A stretch of DNA of 64,000 bases from JALUZX01 sp964561605 (lineage in GTDB: Bacteria; Planctomycetota; UBA1135; JALUZX01). The stretch spans positions 1-64,000 of the forward strand of contig CAZLQD010000051.1 of NCBI GenBank assembly GCA_964561605.1, given 5' to 3'. Positions within the stretch are counted from its first letter, which is position 1. Every line of letters starts with the position of its first letter. This document shows positions 35,480 to 43,072 of this stretch, in pieces. The translations under genes and the position numbers were made by a program. The notes under the pieces were generated by a model. It searched no databases. It saw only the letters and a list, made by a program, of their open reading frames with translations, and was not told the DNA's origin.

Positions 35480-38400
35480 ATGGCCCTGAAGGGTGATCTT
35501 GCGAGTGTCGACCTGGCCCAAGTGTTCCAGATGCTCGTCCTCAACCAGAAGACGGGCATCCTGAGCGTCTTTTCCCAGACCGCGTGGAGGGCTCTCTACT
35601 TCGAATCCCGGGGGGTGACCCTCCACTTCAATCCCTACACCTTCCCGGACAAAGTCCTGGAGCACCTGGTCCGGACGGGCCGGGTCTCCGACGCCCTGGT
35701 CCGCAAGGCCAAGGACTACGCCTATACCCACGAGTGCCCCTTCCCCATGGCCCTGGAGAAAGTAGGCGGTCTTTCCCAGGGGGAATACCGTCAATTGTTC
35801 TCCCAGACCATGGAGGAGGAGATCTACGACCTCTTCTTCTGGAAGGAGGCCCGCTTCGAGTTCTTCGAGGGAGCCACCGAGATTCCGGGCAAGGAGGGGA
35901 TGATCGACGAGTCCTTCTTCTTCAACCCGGACTCGCTGATCATGGAGGCCGCCCGCCGGATGGACGAGTGGTCCGTCATCCAGACCAGGATCAGCGGGGA
36001 AGACGAGATCCTGGCGCCGGCGGTGGATCTCTCCCAGGTCAACCTGATGGACCTGGACGATATGACCCTATCCGTCTTCGACCTGGTGGACGGGAAGAGA
36101 ACGGTCAAGCGTATCATAGAGATCACCGGCTTTTCCCCCTTCCACGTCTTCAAGACCCTGGCCACCCTGATCGACCAGGGCCTGGTCCAGGTCCTGCCCC
36201 CCTCGGCGATGGTGGAGAACGCCATGGAGTGCATCTCCGAGGGTCGGGTCCAGGACGGGATCAATCTCCTGGAGCGGGCGGCCTCCATGGGGGAGGGCGG
36301 CTCGGAGATCCATCTCACCACGGCCCAGGCCTACGAGTCCCTCAGTGAGCTCGAGAGGGCGGCGGCCCACTACAAGTCCTACGCCGAGGACATGGTGGCC
36401 CTGGGGAAGGAGGCCGAAGCCCTCAAGATCCTGAAGAAAGTGGTGGCCCTCATCCCCACCGACCTGGAGGCCCGGGAACGGATGGTCTACCTGGCCCTCG
36501 CCGCGGGGGAGGAAGGGAAGAAGGACCTGGATCCCGTGGCCGAGGGCCGGACCCTCATCGAGATCTACGTGGAGATGGAGGAGTTCGAGCGGGCCCGCTC
36601 GGTGGTGGAGAACCTCCTCGAGGTGAGCCCGGGGGACCTGGAGCTGATCAAGGCCCTGGTGACGATCCACTCCAAGGCGGGGGACACCAGGAGGGTCCTG
36701 GAACTCTACGAGGTTCTTGCGGAAGAGCTGATCCGAAGGAAGGACTTGATGGGGGCCATCAAGTACCTCCAGAAGATCCTCCTCATCGACAAGGACCGCA
36801 AGGACGTCTCCGAGCGTGTGCGCCAGCTCTACCAGCAGGAGGAACGGGCCAGGTCCCGGAAGCGTGGCATCACGGCCCTGATCGCCGTCATGCTCCTCCT
36901 GGGGGCCCTGGGGGCCTTGTATACGTGGTATGAGATGAACGCCCGGGCCGCCTACGCGGACATCGATCCGGCGCCCTACCTGGAGCGGAAGGACTTCGCC
37001 GGCGCGGCCGGCCTCTACGAGAATTTCCTGAACAAATATCCCCTCTCGCTCATGCGCTCCACGGTCAAGGCGGACCTGGAGAGCATCCACGAGAAGGAGG
37101 AGGCCTGGAAGCGCCGGGAGGCGGCCCGCAAGGCGGCCATGGAAGCGGCCCTGGCCAGGAAGCGGGCCGCCTACAAGAGGCTTTACAAGCGCTACGAAGA
37201 ACTGGGCCGGGACAAGAGGGACCTGGTGGGAGCCCTGGCGGCCCTGGAGGAGGCGGCCCGCCTGGTCAAGGAGGCCGGGCATCCCGAGGACTTCACCTGG
37301 GCCAAGTCCGTGGACCTGGAAGGCGGGCTCAGGGACCTTCGGGCCTACCTGAAGGGGGCGGAACGGGCCAAGGAGAAGATGGACGACTTCCTCAGGAAGG
37401 GGGAATACCACCTGGCCTGGCTCCAGGCCCGGACCCTGCTGGAGAGGTATTCCTTCAGCCCCCTGGCCCAGAGCCTGAAGGTCCCCGTTCGGATCCTCTC
37501 CCGGCCTTCGGGGGCCCGGGTCTACGCCAACGGGATTCCCATGAAGGACCCTTCCGGGGGGGACCTCCGTACGCCTTGCACCCTGGGGATCCCACCTGGG
37601 GGAAAGGTGGCGGTGGAGCTCAGGAAGAAGGGTTTCCGCCCCTTGAAGAGGGTCGTGGACGACCGGGCCGGTTCCCCTCTCAAGTTCTCCCTGGCCTTGA
37701 AACCCGAAAAGGAGATCTCCCTTTCTTCCCAGCCGGCCCTGGCCGCCGTGGGCGGGGAAGGCGTCTTGGTGGCCGGCCTTGCCGGGGGAAGGCTCGCCGG
37801 ACTGGATTTCCGGGGAAGGCGGCTCTGGTCCCTCAAGCTCCCCGGCCTTTCGGAGGTCACATCGGGGCCCCTGATCCGGGGCGGGAAGGTCTACTTCGGA
37901 ACCAGCGGGCGCGTGGTCCGTTGCGTGGACCTCGCCACGGGGGAGGAGACCTGGCGGAGGCCGGTGGACGGTCCCGTCAAGGCCGCACCCCTCTTCACGC
38001 CGGAAGGAGTGGCCTTCGCCACGACGAAGGGCAGGGTCTACCTCTTCAATACGGAAAACGGGAAACTAAAGTGGAGCGTGCCGGCCGGGGGGCAGGTGTG
38101 GGCCGCTCCCGTCCTCCTGGGGTCCCGGATCCTGGTCCCCCTGGACACGGGGGTGGTGGTCGCCCTGGACCTGACTTCCGGGGCCAGGCGGGAGGTCTAC
38201 GTTGCGGGCGGCTCCCTCCGCTCCAGGCCCCTCGCCAAGGAGCCCTACCTCCTGGCGGCCGGCATGGACGGCAGGGTCCATTGCTTCCGCCTGGAGGGGG
38301 GGGAGAAGCTCTGGGTCTTCGACCAGAGGGTCTCCATGCGGAAGTCCACTCTTCTGGACGAGGGGAAGGACACGGTCATCGTGGCCCGGGAGGACGGCCT

Positions 38401-38674
38401 CCTCTTCAGGCTGAGTCTCTCTTCCGGTGAGGTGACCCAGGAGTTCGACCTGCAGAAGAGGATCTCCGCCGGTCCCGTCCTCAGCGGCGGGAGGCTCTAC
38501 GTGGTGGCCCGGGACGTCAAGAAGCACAAGGACAGCCTCCTCTGTCTCGATCCGGACACCTTGGTGCCCATGTGGGAGTATCCCTTCCCCGGCCGGGTCC
38601 TTTCGCCCCTCAGGGTCGGTTCCGGGAAGATGCTCGTCACTTGTTCGAACAAGAAGGTCTATGTGTTTCCCTGA
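35480..38674 (+). CDS. Membrane-spanning DUF4388-TPR-PEGA-PQQ protein
   Basis: A 1064-residue inner-membrane protein with domains on both sides. Residues 1-235 are a DUF4388/PATAN domain (MALKGDLASVDLAQVFQMLV, KTGILSVF). About 245-450 are TPR-like helices. RSRKRG then precedes one transmembrane helix at 463-482, and by the positive-inside rule the C-terminal part is periplasmic. About 495-660 are helical and charged, 668-745 a PEGA domain (VRILSRPSGARVYANGIPM), and 750-1064 a PQQ-type propeller (GPLIRGGKVYFGT, GKVYFGTSGRVVRCVDLATG, TENGKLKWSVPAGG). It looks like a sensor joining a periplasmic propeller to cytoplasmic PATAN/TPR. It heads a cluster with roadblock and MglA genes. Confidence 0.8.
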   Translation: MALKGDLASVDLAQVFQMLVLNQKTGILSVFSQTAWRALYFESRGVTLHFNPYTFPDKVLEHLVRTGRVSDALVRKAKDYAYTHECPFPMALEKVGGLSQGEYRQLFSQTMEEEIYDLFFWKEARFEFFEGATEIPGKEGMIDESFFFNPDSLIMEAARRMDEWSVIQTRISGEDEILAPAVDLSQVNLMDLDDMTLSVFDLVDGKRTVKRIIEITGFSPFHVFKTLATLIDQGLVQVLPPSAMVENAMECISEGRVQDGINLLERAASMGEGGSEIHLTTAQAYESLSELERAAAHYKSYAEDMVALGKEAEALKILKKVVALIPTDLEARERMVYLALAAGEEGKKDLDPVAEGRTLIEIYVEMEEFERARSVVENLLEVSPGDLELIKALVTIHSKAGDTRRVLELYEVLAEELIRRKDLMGAIKYLQKILLIDKDRKDVSERVRQLYQQEERARSRKRGITALIAVMLLLGALGALYTWYEMNARAAYADIDPAPYLERKDFAGAAGLYENFLNKYPLSLMRSTVKADLESIHEKEEAWKRREAARKAAMEAALARKRAAYKRLYKRYEELGRDKRDLVGALAALEEAARLVKEAGHPEDFTWAKSVDLEGGLRDLRAYLKGAERAKEKMDDFLRKGEYHLAWLQARTLLERYSFSPLAQSLKVPVRILSRPSGARVYANGIPMKDPSGGDLRTPCTLGIPPGGKVAVELRKKGFRPLKRVVDDRAGSPLKFSLALKPEKEISLSSQPALAAVGGEGVLVAGLAGGRLAGLDFRGRRLWSLKLPGLSEVTSGPLIRGGKVYFGTSGRVVRCVDLATGEETWRRPVDGPVKAAPLFTPEGVAFATTKGRVYLFNTENGKLKWSVPAGGQVWAAPVLLGSRILVPLDTGVVVALDLTSGARREVYVAGGSLRSRPLAKEPYLLAAGMDGRVHCFRLEGGEKLWVFDQRVSMRKSTLLDEGKDTVIVAREDGLLFRLSLSSGEVTQEFDLQKRISAGPVLSGGRLYVVARDVKKHKDSLLCLDPDTLVPMWEYPFPGRVLSPLRVGSGKMLVTCSNKKVYVFP

Positions 38675-38769
38675 TTCTGGAAAGGGGAGGGAATTCCCCG
38701 GCAGGACGGATCAACCGGGAGGGATCTCGTGCCGATAAGTAGGTGGCTGGGATTGGAGGGAAGAGGATC

Positions 38770-39885
38770 GTGAATATCCTTCAGCGCTTCAAGATTTCGA
38801 GGGAGCTGGCCCGCTTGGAGAAGAAGGCCAGGGAGACCCCCTCTCCCTCCACGTACGTGGACATGGCCCAGGTCTACATCAACCTGGGAATGGTGGACCA
38901 GACCCTCAGGGTTGCGGAGGAGGGGCTCGCCCTCTTCCCCTCCTCGGAAGAGCTCAAGAGGGTCTTGAAGTTCGCCAAGAAATCCAAGCTCAACCACCGG
39001 ATCCGGGAACTTCGGAGCCGGATCAACAAGCAACCCGCTCCCGTTCTCTACAGGGAACTGGCTTCGATCTACATGGAGCTGGGGGACTTCGGTTCAGTCC
39101 AGGGGACCTGCGAGGAGTGCCTCCGCCGGTTCCCCGAGGACGACGGGACCTGGCTGGTCCTGGCCCGTGCCAGGCTGAAGAACTTCTACCGGGATCTGAC
39201 CGCACAGGACGGCCTGGAGGCGGTGCGGTGCCTGAAGAAGGCCCTCTCCCTGAATCCCGCATCGGGGGCGGCCCTGAGGCTCCTGGCGGAGGTCTTCTAC
39301 CGGGTGGGCGCAATCGGCCAGGCACAGGAATACCTGGAGAAGCTCCGGGGGATGTTCCCCGGCGAGAAGGAGGTGGAGGCCCTGTGGAGGGAGGTTTCCA
39401 CCAAGACCTCCCGGGAGGACGACCTGGACGTCCTCTTTCGGGCCGTCGAGGAGAAGGGTGCCCTGGCCTACGGACCCCCGGGAAGCGGGCCCAAGTCCTA
39501 TACCTTCGCCCCGGAACAGGCCCTGGCGGGGATCAAGAAGTCCCTGGCCCAGATCGCCTCGGTGGACGGGGTGCAGAAGGCGGCCTACATCAAGGGTTCG
39601 AAGGCCCTGGTGAGGGGGGAGATCCGGGACGCCCGGGATCCCTTCCTGAGGGCGGCCAGGGTGATCGCCCGGTCGGCCCAGAGGGCTTCCCGGAGAATGG
39701 ATATCGGGAATTTCAACAAGGGGATCGTGGAAGGGCCTTTCGGCAACTTCCTGATCTGCTGCCTGGGGGACGTCACCGCCTCCGTCCTGGTGGACAAGGG
39801 TTCCAGGGTGGACAAGGTCCTTTCGCTCATGCAGGACATGGTGGCCAGTTCCCTCTACGTGGCCAACAGCGAAGGGGGGCGTTGA
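38770..39885 (+). CDS. TPR protein with C-terminal roadblock-like domain
   Basis: A 371-residue cytoplasmic protein. Residues about 10-220 are TPR-like helices (STYVDMAQVYINLGMVDQTL, AALRLLAEVFYRVGAIGQAQ). The last 125 residues are roadblock/LC7-like (AGIKKSLAQIASVDGVQKAA, FGNFLICCLGDVTASVLVDK). Roadblock domains bind and regulate MglA/Ras-like GTPases. I chose the GTG at 38770 because GGAAGAGG lies just upstream; an in-frame GTG at 38743 has no ribosome site. The next roadblock gene begins 3 nt after its stop. Confidence 0.72.
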   Translation: MNILQRFKISRELARLEKKARETPSPSTYVDMAQVYINLGMVDQTLRVAEEGLALFPSSEELKRVLKFAKKSKLNHRIRELRSRINKQPAPVLYRELASIYMELGDFGSVQGTCEECLRRFPEDDGTWLVLARARLKNFYRDLTAQDGLEAVRCLKKALSLNPASGAALRLLAEVFYRVGAIGQAQEYLEKLRGMFPGEKEVEALWREVSTKTSREDDLDVLFRAVEEKGALAYGPPGSGPKSYTFAPEQALAGIKKSLAQIASVDGVQKAAYIKGSKALVRGEIRDARDPFLRAARVIARSAQRASRRMDIGNFNKGIVEGPFGNFLICCLGDVTASVLVDKGSRVDKVLSLMQDMVASSLYVANSEGGR

Positions 39886-39888
39886 GGG

Positions 39889-40242
39889 ATGGACAAGGTC
39901 CTGGCCGAACTGAATACGGCTGTCGGTGTCAAGGGGAGCGCCGTGGTGACCAAGGACGGGATCCTGGTCAAGTCGGCCCTCGACCCGGGGCTCAAGGAAG
40001 AAGTGGTCTCCGCCCTTTCCTCCTTCCTGATCTCAACGACGAGGCGGGCGCTGAAGGAGTGCGGGATCGACACGTTCGACCGCTTCATCCTCACCTCCAC
40101 CCACGGAAAGGTGATCCTGGTGAACCTCCAGGAGGCCTACCTGGTCGTGGTGGCGGACCAGTTCATCAACATCGATCTCACGCTGGTCGAAATCATGAGC
40201 GTGGCTCGGAAACTCAGGAACATGATCAAGATCGAGGTATAG
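39889..40242 (+). CDS. Roadblock/LC7-domain protein
   Basis: A 117-residue single-domain roadblock protein. VLAELNTAVGVKGSAVVTKD followed by GILVKSALDPG gives the typical first helix and strands, and KVILVNLQEAYLVVVADQF the central strands. Such proteins dimerise and act as GTPase-activating or exchange partners of MglA-type GTPases. It starts 3 nt after the preceding gene and lies 42 nt before mglA. Confidence 0.82.
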   Translation: MDKVLAELNTAVGVKGSAVVTKDGILVKSALDPGLKEEVVSALSSFLISTTRRALKECGIDTFDRFILTSTHGKVILVNLQEAYLVVVADQFINIDLTLVEIMSVARKLRNMIKIEV

Positions 40243-40284
40243 GCTCAGAACCCTGAGCGGGGTCTGGACAGGAGAATCGGGAAG

Positions 40285-41280
40285 ATGGTGCAAATCAATT
40301 TCGCCCTCAAGGAAGTCAACTGCAAGATCGTCTACTACGGTCCCGGGATGAGCGGCAAGACCACCAATCTCGAGATCGTCCACCAGAAGGCGCCCGAGGA
40401 GAACAAGGGGGACCTGACTTCCATCTCCACCGATGGGGACCGGACCCTCTTCTTCGACTTCATGCCGCTCGACCTGGGGAACATCGCCGGGATGCGGACC
40501 AAGTTCCAGCTCTACACCGTTCCGGGGCAGGTGTACTACAACTCCACCAGGAAGCTGGTGCTCCAGGGCGTGGACGGGGTCATCTTCGTGGCCGACTCCG
40601 ACCCGGAGAAGATGGAGGAGAACCTGGAGTCCTACGCCAACCTGGAGGAGAACCTCAAGGAATACGGCAAGGACCTGGCGGACCTTCCCCACGTCATCCA
40701 GTGGAACAAGCGGGACCTTCCCAACGCCCTGCCCGTGGAGGAGCTCGAGAAGAAGATCAACAAGTACGGCGTGCCTACCTTCGAGGCCGTGGCCGTTACG
40801 GGCGAAGGGGTGTTCCCCACCCTGAAGGTCCTGGCCAGCATGGTCCTGGAGACGATCAACAAGATCGACAAGAACGCCGCAAAGCCCAGGGCCCAGGCGC
40901 CTTCCAGGCCCCAGGCCGCCGCGCCCCAGCCTGCGGCGCCCCAGCCGAGGCAGCAGCAGGTCCAGCCCAAGGCGGCCGCGCCCGCCCGGGGAAGGGCCGC
41001 GGCCCAGGGAGGGAAGAAGAAGGCCCCGGCAAGGGCCGCCGCCGCCCGCCAGGCCGGCGGGCGGACCGCCCAGGCGGGGAGGAGGCCGGCCGCCCAGGCC
41101 GCCGGGGGAGGCAGGGGAAGGGCCCGAGCGCCCCAGCAGGCCCAGCGCGGACCCGCCAGGGTCCAGGAGGCCGCGGCGGCGGGGAAGAGTTCGTCCGGCC
41201 TCTTCGTGGCTCTCCTCCTGTTCCTGGTGTTGGCCGCCGCGGGGGCGGGTTACGTGCTCTTCTTCATGAACAACAAGTGA
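40285..41280 (+). CDS. mglA: MglA-type small GTPase with C-terminal membrane anchor
   Basis: A 331-residue protein. Residues 1-195 form an MglA GTPase: P-loop GPGMSGKTT (19-27), the MglA switch region LYTVPGQVYYNSTRKLVLQG, FVADSD, and the nucleotide-specificity motif NKRD (141-144). Residues 197-304 are an alanine-, proline-, glutamine- and arginine-rich linker. Residues 305-327 are a hydrophobic helix (LFVALLLFLVLAAAGAGYVL) ending MNNK. Standard MglA is about 195 residues and soluble, so the tail is an extra that should tether the GTPase to the inner membrane with its domain in the cytoplasm. It is flanked on both sides by roadblock genes. Confidence 0.88.
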   Translation: MVQINFALKEVNCKIVYYGPGMSGKTTNLEIVHQKAPEENKGDLTSISTDGDRTLFFDFMPLDLGNIAGMRTKFQLYTVPGQVYYNSTRKLVLQGVDGVIFVADSDPEKMEENLESYANLEENLKEYGKDLADLPHVIQWNKRDLPNALPVEELEKKINKYGVPTFEAVAVTGEGVFPTLKVLASMVLETINKIDKNAAKPRAQAPSRPQAAAPQPAAPQPRQQQVQPKAAAPARGRAAAQGGKKKAPARAAAARQAGGRTAQAGRRPAAQAAGGGRGRARAPQQAQRGPARVQEAAAAGKSSSGLFVALLLFLVLAAAGAGYVLFFMNNK

Positions 41281-41305
41281 CCCGCCTGTGAAAAAGGAGC
41301 GAGCC

Positions 41306-41824
41306 ATGAACGCGAACGAAAAACTCCGGGCCGACAGGCTGGTTTTCTACGAGAAGGACATCCAGAAGATCGACAAGATCCTCACCGAGTTCCTCCGCCT
41401 CTCCGGGGCCAAGTGCGTCCTGCTGGTGGACAAGGAGGGACACCTGGTCACCAGGAAGGGGGAACTGAGGGACATCAACATGGACACCATCTCCGCCTTG
41501 GTGGCCGGTTCCTTCGCCGCCACCAAGGAGATGGCCCGCCTCCTGGGAGAGGAAGAGTTCAGCGCCCTCTTCCACCAGGGCACGAAGGACAACATCCAGC
41601 TCACCCTGGTGGGGGACCGGACCCTGCTCACGATCCTCTTCGACGACAGGACTACCGTGGGCATGGTGCGTCTCTACGCCACCGAGACCGCCCGGAAGCT
41701 GGTGGAGACCTTCGCCCAGGCGGAGAAGGAGCAGGGCGGAATGGACCTGGGCATGGACGACCAGTACCAGGACCGGGCCAAGAACAAACTGGACGCCATC
41801 TTCGGTCCCCCCAGGAAGGGCTAG
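41306..41824 (+). CDS. MglB-like roadblock/LC7 protein
   Basis: A 172-residue roadblock protein. A helix with KDIQKIDKILTEFLRLSGAK leads into CVLLVDKEGHLVTRKGEL, then FAATKEMARLLGEEEFSALF and IQLTLVGDRTLLTILFDDRT. It has a 30-residue C-terminal extension. MglB in Myxococcus is the GTPase-activating partner of MglA, and position after mglA supports that role. I chose the ATG at 41306 because AAGGAG is 6 nt upstream; GTG at 41288 is also in frame. A terminator follows at 41869. Confidence 0.82.
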   Translation: MNANEKLRADRLVFYEKDIQKIDKILTEFLRLSGAKCVLLVDKEGHLVTRKGELRDINMDTISALVAGSFAATKEMARLLGEEEFSALFHQGTKDNIQLTLVGDRTLLTILFDDRTTVGMVRLYATETARKLVETFAQAEKEQGGMDLGMDDQYQDRAKNKLDAIFGPPRKG

Positions 41825-41868
41825 CCCTTCCCGGGCGCCGGGACCAGATCCGTCCGGACCCGCGAAAA

Positions 41869-41904
41869 GGGGTTCCCCTCGGGGGAGCCCCTGTTTCTTT
41901 TTTC
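41869..41904 (+). terminator. Intrinsic terminator of the MglA module
   Basis: GGGGTTCCCC pairs with GGGGAGCCCC (10 bp, one G-T) around TCG, followed by TGTTTCTTTTTT. It lies 45 nt after the stop of the MglB-like gene. Confidence 0.85.
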
Positions 41905-42077
41905 TCCGCTCTCCGGTAGGAGAAGGCCGGTGGGGGGTTGCGGGCGGAGAGCCTGGTTGCTAGCCTTCCCCCTCTTTGTCGCCGAAGATCCCCGGTTCCG
42001 GCGGGCCTGGAGGTGGGCTCCGGTACCGGGGCGGCCCGGTTCCGGCCGGGGTTCAGAGCCTTTCAGGAGTGAAGAAG

Positions 42078-42308
42078 ATGCCCAGGGTATGCGAGTTTTG
42101 CGGAAAGAGGACCCGCGTGGGGAACCATGTGACCCGCCGGGGGCTGGCAAAGGCCAAGGGCGGCGTGGGCCGCCGCGTGACGGGTCGCTCCAAGCGCAAG
42201 TTCGAGCCCAACCTCCAGCTTGTGAGGGCCGTCGTGGACGGATCGGTTCGGAGGGTAAGGATCTGCACTCGTTGCTTGAAGTCGGGGAAGATCGTCAAGC
42301 CGAGTTGA
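42078..42308 (+). CDS. rpmB: 50S ribosomal protein L28
   Basis: A 76-residue L28. It is the zinc-ribbon form: CEFCG near the N-terminus and CTRC near the C-terminus provide four cysteines. GNHVTRRGLAKAKGGVG and KRKFEPNLQ are the family core. The ATG at 42078 follows AGGAG by 8 nt; an in-frame GTG three codons upstream is a weaker alternative. It is monocistronic, between the MglA-module terminator and its own at 42344. Confidence 0.95.
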   Translation: MPRVCEFCGKRTRVGNHVTRRGLAKAKGGVGRRVTGRSKRKFEPNLQLVRAVVDGSVRRVRICTRCLKSGKIVKPS

Positions 42309-42343
42309 CCCTTCGGGCTCTTCCTTCCGTCCTTCCCTTTCCG

Positions 42344-42375
42344 CGCCTCCGTTCTGTTCGGAGGCGTTTTTCTTT
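42344..42375 (+). terminator. Intrinsic terminator of rpmB
   Basis: CGCCTCCG and CGGAGGCG form an 8-bp stem around TTCTGTT, followed by TTTTTCTTT. Confidence 0.9.
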
Positions 42376-42636
42376 GGCCGGAGAAGAAAAAAATTTTCTT
42401 TTTTCCCTTCCGCCGGGGCGGGAAAAAAACTTTCGAATTCTCGAGGTATTCGGCCGTTCTCGCAGGAATTCAGGATTTCACCCAGGGCCCGGGAGGAGCT
42501 GTGAGGGAGGGGGCTCCTCAAGATGGGTGAACACAAAGGTTTAGGTTGCCGATTAAGAGAAGGGGCGGAGCCGCCAGGGAAACTCCGTCCGCGATCGAAC
42601 AGCCAAACGAGTTTTTTCCAAAGGGAGGTAGACCGT
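42376..42636 (+). promoter_or_regulatory. AT-rich leader of the histone-like gene
   Basis: Much richer in A/T than the rest of the window at 42385-42450 (AAAAAAATTTTCTTTTTT, GGGAAAAAAACTTTCGAATT), which would suit a strong or bent promoter. Further down, GGTTGCCGATTAAG (42543-42556) resembles a sigma-28 -10 box (GCCGATAA), but a matching -35 is missing. GGCGGAG and CTCCGTCC (42565-42592) can pair as a leader hairpin. The gene's ribosome site is AAGGGAGG. Confidence 0.4.
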
Positions 42637-42942
42637 ATGGCAACCAGAACCAAGAAGAAGGTCAAGAAGGCCGCCAAGAAGAAGGTGGCCAAGAAGAAGG
42701 TCAAGAAGGCGGCCAAGAAGAAGGTGACCAAGAAGGCCAAGAAGAAGGTCGCCAAGAAGAAGGTCAAGAAGGTCGCCAAGAAGAAGGTGACCAAGAAGGC
42801 CAAGAAGAAGGTCGCCAAGAAGAAGGTCAAGAAGGCCGCCAAGAAGAAGGTCGCCAAGAAGGCCAAGAAGAAGGTGGCCAAGAAGAAGGTCAAGAAGGCC
42901 GCCAAGAAGAAGACGGCCAAGAAGAAGGCTCGTAAGCGCTGA
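42637..42942 (+). CDS. Lysine-repeat histone-H1-like DNA-binding protein
   Basis: A 101-residue protein composed almost only of K, A, V, T and R. It is built from repeating units of the type KKKVAKKKVKKAA and KKKVTKKAK, with about 60% lysine. It resembles the C-terminal domain of eukaryotic H1 and bacterial Hc/HctB-like proteins, which bind DNA non-specifically and compact the chromosome. The codons are almost uniformly AAG for lysine, so the DNA itself is a short-period repeat prone to slippage. AAGGGAGG lies 8 nt before the ATG. A bidirectional terminator separates it from metG. Confidence 0.82.
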   Translation: MATRTKKKVKKAAKKKVAKKKVKKAAKKKVTKKAKKKVAKKKVKKVAKKKVTKKAKKKVAKKKVKKAAKKKVAKKAKKKVAKKKVKKAAKKKTAKKKARKR

Positions 42943-43004
42943 GAAGACGAATCTCTGCGGTTCCCTCGGAGCCGGGTCCGGGCCGGGCTCCGGGAGAACG
43001 GGTG

Positions 43005-43048
43005 AAAAGGAGAAGGGCGCCTTCGGGGCGCCCTTCTCCTTTTCTTTT
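43005..43048. terminator. Bidirectional intrinsic terminator
   Basis: GGAGAAGGGCGCC and GGCGCCCTTCTCC form a perfect 13-bp stem around TTCGG, with TTTTCTTTT on the plus-strand side and AAAA on the other. It lies between the convergent histone-like gene and metG and can serve both. Confidence 0.9.
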
Positions 43049-43072
43049 CCCGGGGAGGATTCCCCGGAGGAG

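Noticed and set aside
42535..42560. Sigma-28 promoter for the histone-like gene
   Set aside because: GCCGATTA resembles the -10 box, but no TAAA-type -35 lies at the required distance.
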